A stretch of DNA of 64,000 nt from Utricularia gibba (Eukaryota > Streptophyta > Magnoliopsida > Lamiales > Lentibulariaceae). The translations under genes were made by a program, and so were the position numbers. Positions 38,886 through 54,522 of this stretch are shown one piece after another. The notes beneath the pieces were generated by a model, which was not told where the DNA came from, did no database searches, and was given only the letters and a program-made list of their open reading frames with translations. Position 1 is the stretch's first letter, and every line of letters starts with the position of its first letter. The stretch covers positions 186,001 through 250,000 of the forward strand of contig CM007990.1 of assembly GCA_002189035.1 (NCBI GenBank). Direction: 5' to 3'.

Positions 38886-39576
38886 ATGTCGGAGGAGCGC
38901 CACCACCACCACCACCACCACCGTAGAGAGGAGGAATACGGCGGCTACTCGGAAACCCCCTACAACGCCTACGGTGGTGGTTACGCTCCCAACGGTTACG
39001 GCTACCAGACCTACCCCATGCCCACCGGCGGAGGTTACGACTCCGGCGTCTATCAGCGTGCAGGTGTTATTTATTTGAAAGATATGAATCGAAGTAGAAC
39101 GTGCATAAACGGCTGTATTAACCGTGATTGTAAGTAACATCAGGGGACAACCCGGATTATCCAATCGGCTTTCAAGCCCCCGCCGTCTTTCAACCCAGCG
39201 GCTACGCCGTCGAGCAGCAGCGTTATGAGGAGTACGAGAGGGAGAGGAAGGAGCATAAGCACAAGGAGCATCAGGGAGAGCTCGGCGCCTTAGCTGCAGG
39301 AGCTTTCGCCTTGGTGAGGGATTTTGGAGACGTTCTGGTTACTGTACACCCAAGTTGATTGCTCTTTTTTTTCTTATTCGGTGTGCGCAGTACGAGAGGC
39401 ACGAAGAGAAGAAGGATCCTGAGCACGCACGCAGGCACAAGATCGAGGAGGGCCTCGCGGAGGCCGCCGCCGCGGGAGCCGGCGGCTACGCCTTGTACGA
39501 GCATCACGAGAGCAACAAGTACAAGAACGAGGAAGAGTACGGTGAGGGAAGGAAGCACCACCACCGTTTCTTCTAG
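38886..39576 (+). CDS. ASR protein (ABA/WDS domain, abscisic acid-stress-ripening)
   Basis: Three exons, 38886-39063, 39144-39313 and 39391-39576, give 177 residues in one frame. The N-terminus is a zinc-binding-type histidine tract ([16 protein letters not shown]). A Gly/Tyr-rich spacer follows, then the ABA/WDS domain ([50 protein letters not shown]) and a His-rich end (GRKHHHRFF). ASR proteins are small, hydrophilic and partly disordered. They act as Zn-dependent DNA-binding factors and as chaperone-like protectants under drought and salt. The Tyr/Gly-rich insertion between the His tract and the domain makes it longer than the smallest ASRs. Confidence 0.93.
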
Positions 39577-39884
39577 TGTGATCATGCGCCCCTTAAGTAT
39601 ACTACTACCTGTGTGGTCTGTGTCGGTACTACTAACAGAGAAGAATAAGGAACAATCTCCTAATCCCATCGGGTTAAGGTTGATTGATCCTAATTACCAT
39701 GTAATTGTCTTCTTAATCATGCTATGAATATTAAGTGCCGTGTGCTAAAGGCTATAGAACCCGTGCGAGCCATCATTTTTTACTTTTCGGACAATTTTAA
39801 TTTGAAATATATAACCGTAAAATTAAAATTTAATTCATTCAATCAAAACGTATCTTAGTTAGGTAATTATTACAGGTAATCAGT

Positions 39885-42703
39885 TTATCTTCCGTTGAGA
39901 GCTGACAACTGCGCAAACATCGCCGTGCCGGAATGTTCGTCAATATCTCTACTTCCCACCGGGAAATTACTGGTGTCGCTTACGAGCGGAGTCGTCGCGG
40001 GACTTGGAGCAGCTGCTGGAGGCGCTTGATTCTCCATCTCTGTCTTTCCTTGAGCCGAATTCTCCTGAAGATGCAAAGCAGACTCCAAATGCCACAGCAC
40101 ATCGCCCATCGAGGGACGATCAACGCCGTACTCGGCCAGACATTTCTCCGCCGCCTCGGCGAACTTGTTCATCGACTCGCCGTCGATGTGGCCGACGAGA
40201 GTTGGATCGATGATCTTATCAAGAAGCCCCTTTCTCTTCCACTGCATTGCCCATTCAGCTAAGTTTACCTGCTCCCTAGGTAACGCGGGATTTATTGCCG
40301 GCCGAGCGCATAACGCTTCGAGCAAAACGACTCCGAATGAGTAGACATCGGATTTCTCAGTCAACTGCTGCTTCCGGAAATACTCAGGGTCGAGATAACC
40401 GAAGCTTCCTTTCACGGCGGTGCTGACATATGCTTGACCGGTGACACCGTCCTTCGACAGGCCGAAATCCGCCATTTTGGCGACGAAGTTCTCGTCGAGC
40501 AAAATGTTGGTTGTTTTCACATCACGATGGATGATTCCCTGCGTCGTGCCGGTGTGGAGATAGTGGAGGCCGCGGGCGGAGCCGATGCAGATCTCCAGAC
40601 GCTGTTTCCATGACAGAGTGGGCAGATTCTTGCCGTATAGATGGTCACGGAATGGGCCGTTGGCCATGTACTCGTACACGAGGATCATTTCCTCGTTCTC
40701 TTCGCAGTAGCCGATCAAAGAGACGAGGTGACGATGGCGGAGCTTGGAGAGCATCTGAATCTCCGTCTGAAACTCGTTGATCCCCTGTTCTGATTGGGGG
40801 TTACCTCTCTTCACGGCAATTTTCAGGCCGTCGTCTATCTCAGCGAGGTACACATTTCCAAAACCACCGACACCTATGATACCGGCAGAATCCCAGTTCT
40901 TGGTGGCTTCTTGAAGTTCTGCAAGTGAAAAGTATCTGCCTAATCCCATCGTAGAAGAGAAAAATTGACTCTTTTTTGAGCCTAAAGAACTTTTGCTGTT
41001 GGAAATGTAGCTTGAATCTCCGGAGTGAATAGGTAGCAGCCATTTTTGCTTTTATTCCAATCATCAGGGCGTTTCTTCCACTTGACAGCCATAGCACCCA
41101 ATCCAATAAAAGCTCCAAACATCATAGCAAAACCAACGGCGGCGACGGTTCCTTTGACGGCCCCATTGCCTCCGGCCCGTTCGCCGTTGATTCCGAAAAT
41201 TGTTCATCTTCAGCACCTCAATGCCATTGAGAATTGCGTTTTTTGTCCCCGCATTCTCGTTCGTTGGACCAACTTGTACCGTTAATGGATCAAGGGTAGA
41301 AACCATGGTGGTGTTCGCAATGAAATCGGCGAAGTAGGCGGCGTTCAAACCGCCGGCGACCGTCGTTAGATCCAAGCCGGAAATCACCGTTATGCCATTG
41401 ATGTAAACATTGAAGTAAAGATCATTGGGTGACTTGCTCACGATATCAGCGAAGTGCAACCGGATAAGGTATTGGAATGAAGAATCTATCTTCATTTGCC
41501 AGGTGATATTGAAACTAGGGGCCTGTAATTGATACACAGATTCACAAGATTGCAGGGTGTATCTTAGAAAATGTTGATATCATTTTGCTAACCTCAACGT
41601 TGGCGTTGGCCATCACCGTTATGCCATTGATGTAAACATTGAAGTGGCTCACGATGGCGAAGTGCAACCGGATAAGGTATTGGAATGAAGAATCTATCTT
41701 CATTTGCCAGGTGATATTGAAACTAGGGGCCTGTAATTGATACACAGATTCACAAGATTGCAGGGTGTATCTTAGAAAATGTTGATATCATTTTGCTAAC
41801 CTCAACGTTGGCGTTGGCCATCTGCGTGGCGGTGGCGTAAACGCGCGGTGGTGCAATCAACGGCGACTCACCCTCCGGATAAGTGATTACATTTGTCTCG
41901 ACGGAGGCGGGGCTACCCATGGCCTTGGGTTGAAGGTAACTGTCATCAGTATCCCAATGTCTCCCCAAGGTGTCATTTTGCGCAGTGAGAATCGGGCCAC
42001 CGGCGTTAAGCCGGTAAACCGTCTCGTACGCGATTTTTGAGATCCCGGTGATGCTCGCTTTCGGAAAAACAGCGGTGGCGGCGTCGTTGATCAGTATATC
42101 CGGAGCCGAAACGAACTCGATGCCGTTAACGAACGCCATGCTTCCCGACGCCGGCTGGAAGATAAGTGAAAACCTCTCCGTCGTACAATCGACGAGAAAC
42201 TCCCTAAATGTCGTCGTTTCATTGGCAGGGGTCTGAAATTCGTGGATCAACACGAGACCGTTGTTCGTGACCACCCTGAAAGCGGCGGATTTCAGATCCC
42301 TGTCATTGCTCTGAATCGCTGCGAAATGTAACCGGACCCAGTGGTACCCGGGTCGGGTCACGGGGAAAGAGTACGTCGCGTCTCTCTCGAACACCCTAGC
42401 CGAATCGTATACCTTCGATGGAAAACTTGGATCCGGATTCGGATCCACGACTTGGATTAGAGGGCCATCGTAGGCTAGGTATTTGCTGGAATCATGATCT
42501 CCGATGAAAGCTCGCCCACCGGGAGCGGGAACCCCGGCGGAATTCCCGCAGTCGAGGAGAATGTTGTCCGGCGGTGTGAATGAATCCGATTTCGCCGGCG
42601 CGTTGATTCTGGAAGAGTGGATGGAAATGGGAGACGTGAACAGAACCAGGAGGATAGCTGCAAGCGGCGCAGGTCCCCGCCGCCGTAGAGGCGCATCGTC
42701 CAT
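39885..42703 (-). CDS. CrRLK1L receptor kinase (BUPS-like, malectin-like ectodomain), with exon duplication and two frame breaks
   Basis: Exon 1 (42703-41801) has a signal region, then a malectin-like domain ([51 protein letters not shown]). A duplicated 46-codon exon (41730-41593) and exon 3 (from 41522) carry [14 protein letters not shown]...[18 protein letters not shown] and [14 protein letters not shown] membrane segment ([20 protein letters not shown]) precedes the kinase: [15 protein letters not shown] lysine, [62 protein letters not shown] and the tail match the pollen-tube BUPS1/2 subgroup. Frame breaks: near the T4/A4 run 41196-41199 and near 40996-41002. Each is repaired by a one- or two-base change. 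Both lie between ectodomain and kinase, so as written no full receptor is made. Confidence 0.88.
41383..41820. repeat. Tandem duplication inside the receptor kinase gene
   Basis: A block at 41383-41612 (230 bases) is repeated at 41612-41820 (209 bases). It covers part of an exon, the whole 71-base intron and the end of the previous exon. Copies are nearly identical except for a 21-base loss in the second copy near 41646, which removes seven codons in frame. Both introns keep GAG|GTTAGC and ATTACAG|. Confidence 0.9.
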
Positions 42704-43041
42704 GACTCCGATGACCCCTCCCGGTAATGAAGAGTATATTAATATTAACTCTGGTTTTGTTGTGTTTCCGAATCGAGTATTATTGCCCTGTGGGGGAAAA
42801 GGACTGCTTTAGGTGAAATTATGTTAGCCTTTCCTTGTTTGTCGGGGGGAATTCGTTGCGATCATGTTTAAATTTAGTAAATAAATAAAAGTATTTCACG
42901 TAAAAATAATATTTAAAAATAACAGAGAAGCGGGTTAGACCCGACCCGTAATACGTGTTCGCTATATGTCTTGGAGAAATTGGGGAGGACGAAGCCGGGA
43001 AATAAAGTTTGGGGTCGCAGAGAAAGCTTGAGGAATCAGCA
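42704..43041. promoter_or_regulatory. Divergent promoter region, receptor kinase / RPT4
   Basis: Only 338 bases separate the two divergent start codons. The stretch is AT-rich in the middle (about 42850-42925), with no other reading frame of note. It must hold the promoters and leaders of both genes. Confidence 0.5.
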
Positions 43042-45354
<2,313 letters not shown>

Positions 45355-46273
45355 GAGCTCTAAAGTCTGCTGCGCCTCGCGCTCCTCCCTCTTTCATCAT
45401 CGTGATATTTTCCACTGCATATCACTGTGGAATGTTAAGCTCATATAGATTTCTCATTTCGAGTTCTTCGCCTGAAATTGACGTCTCGCCATCGATTTAT
45501 TCCGCCAAACTGTTCAAATAGATTTTTTATATCATGCCGACGTTATCCCTGATGATGGTCGCCGGAATCGCAGCGACGCCCACTACGTCGGTGGGGGCTA
45601 AACACAGGCGCCATGGGGGTCAAATTTGTATTTTGAAATAGAAAGACGATTTTGCCCCCATCTGTACGACGTCGTTGAGGCGTAGTGTAGCCTTGTGTCT
45701 TCTCGTCTCGTCTCGTCGGTCGTCTCATTTTGAGAATTCTCCTCTCAACTCTGATTCTCGTCAACAACAGGTAAATCAATATTTTCAGATATTCTACCTG
45801 CGATCATCACCACTTTTTGTTAATTTGAATTCAGATTCTTTCTTATGTGATGTGTTTGGATTTATCGATTTGGAGGAATTGCTGTTTCCAGATCTGGTTC
45901 TGGTCGTCGTTGCTTGTCTCTTTCTCTCTCTTTTTTTCGCCGGTTTCTTTTTTTCTTGGAGTGTCTAATACTGCGGCAAGTTGGGCAATTGTGGATGGCT
46001 GAATGCCGAGTGATGCGTTGTGGCTTTAGTAGTGAAGATTGATTTGCTAGGGCTTTTGTTGTGCGGTCATTTTTGCATCGTGATATTCATGATTATTGCA
46101 TTTGGAGGTTTGCCTTCATTTACATTTAACTGGTTTGCGATTTGTTTGATGATGAAATTGTGGTTCACATTGGAGTTCTTTTAGGTTGTATGTACTGACT
46201 TTGGAAACAGCAGAAGAAGCTTCCACCAACTGTGCTTCTTCCGAGTTCGTTGGTACTTTCATCCAAATTGATA
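45355..46273. other. RPT4 3' UTR and RER1 promoter/leader
   Basis: No separate gene is seen. The plus strand from about 45.7 to 46.2 kb (caacaacag|gtaaatc ... gaaacag) looks like a 5'-UTR exon and leader intron of the RER1 gene. Confidence 0.45.
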
Positions 46274-47015
46274 ATGGAGGGGGGTGGAGGTGATGACCAT
46301 GCTGCGGCTGCTGCAGTTCTGCATCAACGGGGGCAGGAAGTCTCTAAGCTCTTCCAGTATTACCTGGATAAATCGACCCCGCATGCTCTCTATCGGTGGA
46401 TTGGGAGTTTTGTTTTAGTGCTGATCTATGCTTTAAGGGTCTATTATATCCAAGGATTTTACATAGTCACCTACGGGCTGGGGATCTATATTCTAAACCT
46501 GCTTATAGGATTTCTATCGCCTCTTGTTGACCCGGAACTTGAACCATCCGATGGCCCTCTGCTGCCAACAAAGGATTCTGATGAGTTCAAGCCATTCATC
46601 CGCCGTCTCCCTGAATTCAAATTTTGGTAATACTATTGTCTGTTTTGCATCTTTTTCATTTGTCGGCCTTCTGATGATACCCCTTTTTTTTTTTTCCCTC
46701 CTAGGTATGCCATTACAAAGGCTTTCTGCATAGCATTTGTGATGACATTCTTTTCCATGTTTGATGTTCCTGTATTTTGGCCTATCTTATTGTTCTACTG
46801 GTTTGTGCTCTTTGTACTCACAATGAAGCGCCAGATCATGCACATGATCAAGTACAAATATATCCCACTTAACCTTGGGAAGCAGGTATTTTTAACTGAT
46901 AACTCATGCTTTGATATGTTTTCCTTCCCTTCCCAGATAAAAAAATTCCACGTTTTCCTTCCAATAGACCTACAAAGGGAAAAAACCTGCTGCTAGTAGT
47001 CCGCGAGCTGACTGA
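46274..47015 (+). CDS. RER1: RER1 protein, ER retrieval receptor
   Basis: Three exons, 46274-46626, 46705-46885, 46968-47015, give 193 residues in one frame. It shows the RER1 signature: [100 protein letters not shown]. Four hydrophobic membrane segments are visible. The C-terminal tail ([14 protein letters not shown]) carries lysines for coat binding. RER1 returns ER membrane proteins from the cis-Golgi. The ATG at 46274 (MEGGGGDD) was chosen; an upstream in-frame ATG at 46232 falls in what looks like leader sequence. Confidence 0.95.
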
Positions 47016-47640
47016 GGTATCACTTTTTGTTTGCTCTGCAAACGGAAGAACGAGTTCAGCGGCGAGTCTGAACGTGAACACGACATGGAAAGCAAGTATG
47101 AAATCCCTTGAAACACTATTACTTCTTAGTGTACTACACAAGCATTAGTATTCCTCAGTTTGGGAAAGTCGGTATGCTTGATTCTGTTTTAGATGGATGG
47201 ATGGATGGAATGTCAAGCCTTTGTGATATGATTCATCAATCTGTTTCGAACTCTGCATGGATTCTGAATAGCATGTGAAATATTCATATCACAGCTTTTG
47301 GTGACTGGTTGAGTCGGCCACTTTGTACCTCAATAATGAAGGGATTTCTTAGTTAATCAGTCAAAAAAGACCTCTGAAAACCAAGAGGGGGTGCAAAAGA
47401 CATAAGATTAAGATATGAAGGACCAATAGGTAGGTAACCAAAAGACGAGCTGGCCGCATTACATGTCCTCACACGGTGTAGAGCATCTATTTTTCCCTCC
47501 GGCCGGCTCGATGCTCCCCCTGTCTCTTGAAGCCCTTCACTCCTGTAGCGGACGAAGTAGCATTCAGCTTTGTAGTTGAATGCTACAGTGGGAGATGATG
47601 AACATGGATCGAGGTTATAGAAATGTGGAAAACCGTACTC
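47016..47640. other. Convergent spacer RER1 / RADIALIS-like
   Basis: 3' UTRs of two converging genes. A short (atgg)n run lies at about 47192-47208. Nothing else seen. Confidence 0.4.
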
Positions 47641-47922
47641 TTACCTCATCATGTTCTCATTTTTGGCAGCTACCGGCGGCGAAGGAGCCTCCTTTTCAGC
47701 TGTGGTTTTGTATTTGGGAAAAGGCACACCTCCTCTCTCAATGCACAGCACATCTTCAACAAGTACTTGATAATGCTTCTTCACTTCATCCTCAGTCCGT
47801 CCAATGGCTTTTGCCACCTTCATCCACCGGTCCGGGGTGTCCTGGTCGTAGACAGCCAAGGCCTCTTCGAAGTCCTTGTTCGCCTTGGCTGTCCATCCCA
47901 GAAGCATTGAAGTGGTAGCCAT
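47641..47922 (-). CDS. RADIALIS-like single-repeat MYB (SANT) protein
   Basis: A single open frame of 93 residues. The SANT/MYB repeat spans about residues 9-62: [60 protein letters not shown]. The three regularly spaced aromatic residues of the fold (W10, W33 area, Y52 area) are present. RADIALIS-like proteins are small nuclear proteins that compete with larger MYBs such as DIV-interacting factors in floral and seedling development. Many homologues have VGGKT where this has IGRT, one residue shorter. No frame problem. Confidence 0.93.
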   Translation of the reverse strand: MATTSMLLGWTAKANKDFEEALAVYDQDTPDRWMKVAKAIGRTEDEVKKHYQVLVEDVLCIERGGVPFPKYKTTAEKEAPSPPVAAKNENMMR

Positions 47923-48853
47923 TTGAACTCAGAGAGCACAGGTGCAAATGATGAAGGGGAGGAGGCTTTTGTAGAGGGTGTTGGCCTGTTCAAAGATAAC
48001 GCCAAGTTGTAGTAATGTGCATGTGTTGGGGAATGCTGTTGCAGGAATCCCTAGGCATTGATCATACAAAGGGTGGGGTATTAGGAAATGGCCAAACAAG
48101 CTAAGAACATGTATGCAACTGTGGTACTTTTTCACCAGGGGAATAAATCCTCCCGAGACTATCGCCATCCTATCTTGGCTGTACAAAGCGAGCACTGAGA
48201 ATCCAGCATTTGGTCTTCTTTGAAGGCCTAGAAATCATCGCAGTTCAGTCCCTTGAGGGGATTGAGTGCAGAGGGTGCCTCTAAGGTAGATCCTTACCAA
48301 TTAAACAAGAGTTGGAATCGATGAGTGTACAGAAACCGAGCACGAGTCAAGCATGACAGCCGGAGAACAGTTATGGAGACTGGCATCTTATCCTTCTAAA
48401 TTCAGCTAAATTTGGTACAGCAGTTCACGAGGAATCATATCTCAGCTTCCTTATCTCATTTTTCCATCTTACATTTCACCTTGAATCTGGTTTTGGGTGA
48501 TTCCTTCACCCTCTTTCTCATTTCTCCTTATGGAGAACGGGAATAGACACATACAGGCCCACATATTAATCAGGCGCAAGTTGTGGCATGGATAACTCAA
48601 GTGATAAGGTTTGAAGCTTGAGGTGAATGAGATTCATGATGCAACTGATGTGCCTATAGTGAAGAGATAATATCCATAATGCAACATTGGTTCCAACTGT
48701 CGGGTACAACCAGAAAGGCCAAGGATTCTTGCAACGTTCCTTATTGAGCATATCCCTTGCCATCGGGCAAATATGCAGACAGTTTACCTAAAACAAGAGA
48801 TCTACACCTTGCTTATTCAACAAGGGTACCTGGAGGAAGGGCAGGCAAATAGC
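47923..48853. other. Intergenic
   Basis: Promoter of the RADIALIS-like gene and 3' flank of NDUFS8. A segment near 48583-48605 (gcatggataactcaagtgat) resembles the start of some plant SINE or tRNA-like repeats, as does 12127-12150, but neither folds as a tRNA. Confidence 0.4.
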
Positions 48854-50668
<1,815 letters not shown>

Positions 50669-51048
50669 CGTTCCCGGTTTATGGCCCCTTCCGCGAGTAC
50701 TCTCCTGAATGCGGACACGAGCACCTGTCTGTTCTCTCACCGCATAGAATTGTTTTCATTTTCTATTTGTGATTCCTGAATTGGGCCAAACCAATAGTAT
50801 ACCATCCACCAGTACACGAAAGGGGCCAATTTAATGGGCCTTATCGACAGGCCCAATATCATGACAACAAAGCAACGGAGGCCTTATTGATAAACAAATA
50901 TTTTGGGCCTTCCTTTGCACAAAGGCCCGATGTACTTTTAGAATACAACGGATCTCATGTCTCCGACATTTTCTCTGCATTTCCGACGGAAATTTTACAG
51001 GTGGGAAGCACCTAGAACGGACGTTTGTTTTGGGGAGACATCGCAACA
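50669..51048. promoter_or_regulatory. Divergent promoter region, NDUFS8 / CAP
   Basis: 380 bases separate divergent start codons. It contains several gggcc(t/c)/ggcccaat boxes (about 50775, 50824, 50850, 50907), like the TCP-site II elements (GGCCCA) found before many plant mitochondrial and housekeeping genes. Confidence 0.5.
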
Positions 51049-53557
51049 ATGAATGAGAGCTTGATAAGGAGGTTGGAATCTGCGGTGGCGTGCCTGGAAG
51101 CGCTTTCCGCGGGAAATGTCATTCGAGAGTTGAACGCGGCTTATGTCCCCGGAGGTACTGCGTCGTCGGATCCTTCGATCTTGGCGTATGAATATCTCAT
51201 CTCAGAGCGTGTCGGGAAAGTTTTGAGGGCCGGGGAGAAGATCGGAGGTCAGGTTTTTGATATCTCGAGGATTATTCAGGAAGCATTTGGCCTGCAGAAG
51301 GAGCTTCTCGTAAACATCAAGCAAACTCAGGTTAGTCTCGTTGTGATGTGATTTACATGTACAGAAAGGAGTTTTGGGTGGGGATTTTTCATTTTTATGG
51401 CGACAACTATTGCCTGGTGAGCATTTCCGCGTTGTATCTTTTGATGCTTCATTTATAAGAATTAAGGAAACATGTGCTTACGGGTTACTGCTGAAACTTT
51501 ACTCCATTTGGATGATTTGAAGTTGCGTGATTTTTGTGAGATGTGGACTTGATTGTTATCCGATGCATTGTTAACCTCACTGAAGCCATTTCTAACTTGC
51601 AGAAACCTGACATGAGTGGATTACTTGACGTTCTTAAGCCGTTGAATGATGTGATCACGAAAGCATCAGCGTTGTCTGAGGGAAGGCGATCTCAGTTTTT
51701 CAACCACTTGAAGACCGGTGCTGACAGTCTGGCAGCTCTGGCATGGGTTGCTTATACCGGAAAAGACTCTGGTAAGAAAAAAAAGACATATTGTTCTTAT
51801 GTTTTCCTGTTTCTCATTCTTTGTTCCTTCCTTTTTTCATGAACAATAATTCCCTTGTTAGGTATGAGCATGCCAATCTCACATGTTGAAGAGAGTTGGC
51901 AAATGGCTGAATTTTACTTTAACAAGGTAATCCCGTCCTGAATTTTCCCGCAGCTTTTGTTATCATGTACTCTTCAGTATGCATGAAGGTTTTTAAATCT
52001 CTTTCGAGATATGTTTTTCGCCATTGCATAAGGTTTATAAACAGCTTTAAATGTAATTTGATGGCATCAACATCTGCTCTGGTGTGATTTTATGACTTAT
52101 TTACGAGGTACTCATCGAGTACAGAAACAAAGATGAAAATCATGTTGAATGGGCAAAAGCTGTGAAGGAGTTATATATCCCAGGCTTGCGAGATTACGTG
52201 AAGAACCACTATCCGCTAGGTCCAGTATGGAGTACCGCTGCAAAGGCGTGTGCACCTTCCTTTACAAAAGCTCCTGTTACACGTGGTCCAGTTCCTCCTC
52301 CCCTCCTCCTGCTTCGCTTTTCAGCTCTGAAACAGCACAGCCCTCCTCATCTCGCCCAAAAGAGGGAATGGCTGCTGTTTTCCATGAAATTAATTCTGGA
52401 AAGGCAGTTACATCAGGTAATTTTATTACTCCTGATCTCAGTATGCTCACTGTAATTCATATTTTGGTTTCCTAAAAGGTCTGAAAAAGGTCACCGATGA
52501 TATGAAAACCAAGAACCGGGCAGACAGGTATAGTGTGGTTAGTGCTTCTGACAAAAGGGCCGATGCTTCTGCGACTGCCTTCTCCAAAGAAGGGCCTCCA
52601 AAGCTAGATCTTCAGATGGGTCGCAAGGTTAGGGAAAATTACTCTTTAACATGGTCCTCTTATTTGTTTCCCTTGTGGCGTAAGCCCAGTGTAAGTTTCT
52701 AAATGGTATTCAGATGGGTGGTGGAGAATCAAGTTGGACGTAATGATCTGCTCATTGATGATTGTGATGCAAAGCAGTCAGTATACGTATATGGGTGTAA
52801 AAATTCTGTTTTGCAGATTCAAGGTAATTTTTCTGACCCTAACCACTAATCTTAATGTAAGTTGATTTCGTCTTCAAAGACCTCACTTCACAATATCCAT
52901 GCAGGAAAAGTGAACAACATTACTATTGACAAGTGCACAAAGATGGGTGTGGTATTCAAGGTAAGCTATCAAATTTCTCTTACATATATCTAGCTGTTAT
53001 GTGAATCACTGAGCCCATCCGTAGAAACTGCAACTTGTGTCTTTCTAATCTATTCCGGAATTCGGAATCCAGGATGTTGTGGCAGCTTGTGAGATAGTCA
53101 ATTGCAACTCCGTGGAGGTTCAATGTCAGGTAATCCACACAGTGCTCCGATCTGAGCCACCGAACATAAAAACCAGAAAACTGAAATGGAGTTTTCAGCG
53201 AGTCCTTTTCCTCCCTGTCAGGGATCTGCACCTACAGTCTCTGTCGACAATACCTCAGGTTGTCAGTTGTACTTGAGTAAAGATTCTCCTGAAGCTTCTC
53301 TAGCCACAGCAAAATCAAGTGAAGTCAATGTTCTGGTACCCGCATCTGACTCAGAGGGTGATTGGGTATGTGCTCCGTACATTTCTTCCCTCTGCTGTTT
53401 CTTTCTCCCACAGCTCATAAATCCCCACCCACTCTGCTTCACCATTCACTCCCGAAAACTTCTCCTGCAGGGAGAGCATGCATTGCCTCAGCAATATGCT
53501 CATGTCTACAAAGATGGCATGTTTGTGACAGCTCCCGTCTCTCACTCCGGCGGCTAA
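51049..53557 (+). CDS. CAP1: Adenylyl cyclase-associated protein (CAP), actin regulator, with frame breaks
   Basis: Ten exons: 51049-51330, 51603-51771, 51862-51926, 52108-52416, 52479-52627, 52715-52823, 52905-52960, 53073-53129, 53222-53365, 53471-53557. With one base restored the total is 476 codons, the length of plant CAP1. Features: N-terminal helical domain (LIRRLESAVACLEALSAG; AFGLQKELLVNIKQTQ), VLIEYRNKDENHVEWAKAVK, a proline stretch (PPPASLFSS), EGMAAVFHEINSGKAVTSG, LKKVTDDMKTKNRADR, and the beta-helical CARP domain to VTAPVSHSGG. Plant CAP recharges actin monomers with ATP. Two oddities: one C missing from the run 52300-52303 in the proline stretch, and an extra A at 52714 between the acceptor and TGG that must be ignored to join GRK-WVVEN. 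Confidence 0.92.
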
Positions 53558-54147
53558 CCCAGCCACCTGATTCTCCCCCATGCTTTCACAGATAAAAACA
53601 TATTCCCTGAACATGCTTTTTGAAAGCAGGAGTTCAAGGTTGCTAGCCCAAAGGAGTTATTTTTACCTGGATGGGGTATTCAGTTGTTTAATCTGTATAT
53701 CATTATTTTACTGGGAGTCACTGCAGTATGCGCAAGCACTCCGCCGCACCTTCCGGATCGGTCGGTCGGAACCCCAGATTGATTTGTCAGCATGGGCTCC
53801 GTCCTCCGTCCTCCGCCTCCAACATTCATACATTTATTTCAAATAATTTATTCAAAATAAATATTCGTATTATCTTAAATAATCAAATACATTGGGTGTT
53901 TATTCGATAGTTAATATAATGCAAATTATATCTACCTCCACTAAAAACAATCATTTTTGTAAATTTATCTGATATTTCTTCAATTTAAATGCTACAAAAT
54001 GCAATCAAAACATCTTTACTGCATTGCCAACTTTGGAGAACATTAATTGTAGATGCTCTTTTATATCATGGAAAAGGTACGATTTAATTTACATTAAATA
54101 TAAAAAAGAAATCAAAACAGTAAATATAATTAATAATGTGAAAAAAC

Positions 54148-54329
54148 CCTGGGGTCCTCCTGGCGGCTAAGTTTGCTGGACTTACCTGGACACCGTAGCG
54201 TGTCAGATTCAAAATAAATAATGCAGTAAATAGAAGGAATAATGTTATTCTATTCGTACTAAATGACTTTTTCTATCCCGATCATAAAAGCTCTGGGTCC
54301 TCCGGGCTGCCAAGTTTGGTGGATTTACA
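54148..54329. repeat. Diverged direct repeat, about 142 bases apart
   Basis: ctggggtcctcctggcggct...agtttgctggacttac (54148-54187) recurs as ctctgggtcctccgggctgc...agtttggtggatttac (54290-54329), with about six differences over 38 bases. It lies in the promoter of GRP gene A. Confidence 0.6.
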
Positions 54330-54454
54330 CGGCAATGTGGGAGGGGAGGGAATTCCGGGGGTGGACTTGGAGAAGACTGGATCCAATAACATAAATGACT
54401 GAGATGAGTACATTTTGGAGAGCAGCCGCCAACCCACTAGCGGGTTTTTGCGTG

Positions 54455-54460
54455 TATAAA
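54455..54460 (+). promoter_or_regulatory. TATA box, GRP gene A
   Basis: TATAAA in gtgtataaaatgcgctgc, 63 bases before the ATG. The following aaatgc(g/a)ctgc context is shared with gene B. Confidence 0.65.
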
Positions 54461-54522
54461 ATGCGCTGCATTTTGGAGGTGATTCTCCGCACAGAGAGCG
54501 AGAGCGAGAGCAAGAAAGGGAG

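Larger units (their letters stand above)
53558..54522. other. Intergenic; promoter of GRP gene A
   Basis: AT-rich. Holds an old direct repeat (54148-54187 and 54290-54329) and a TATA box at 54455-54460 ahead of the first glycine-rich protein gene. Confidence 0.45.

Noticed and set aside
39885-40949. A separate cytoplasmic kinase gene starting at the [14 protein letters not shown]
   Set aside because: The upstream membrane segment, juxtamembrane [12 protein letters not shown] and ectodomain belong to the same receptor. The split is produced by two small frame breaks.
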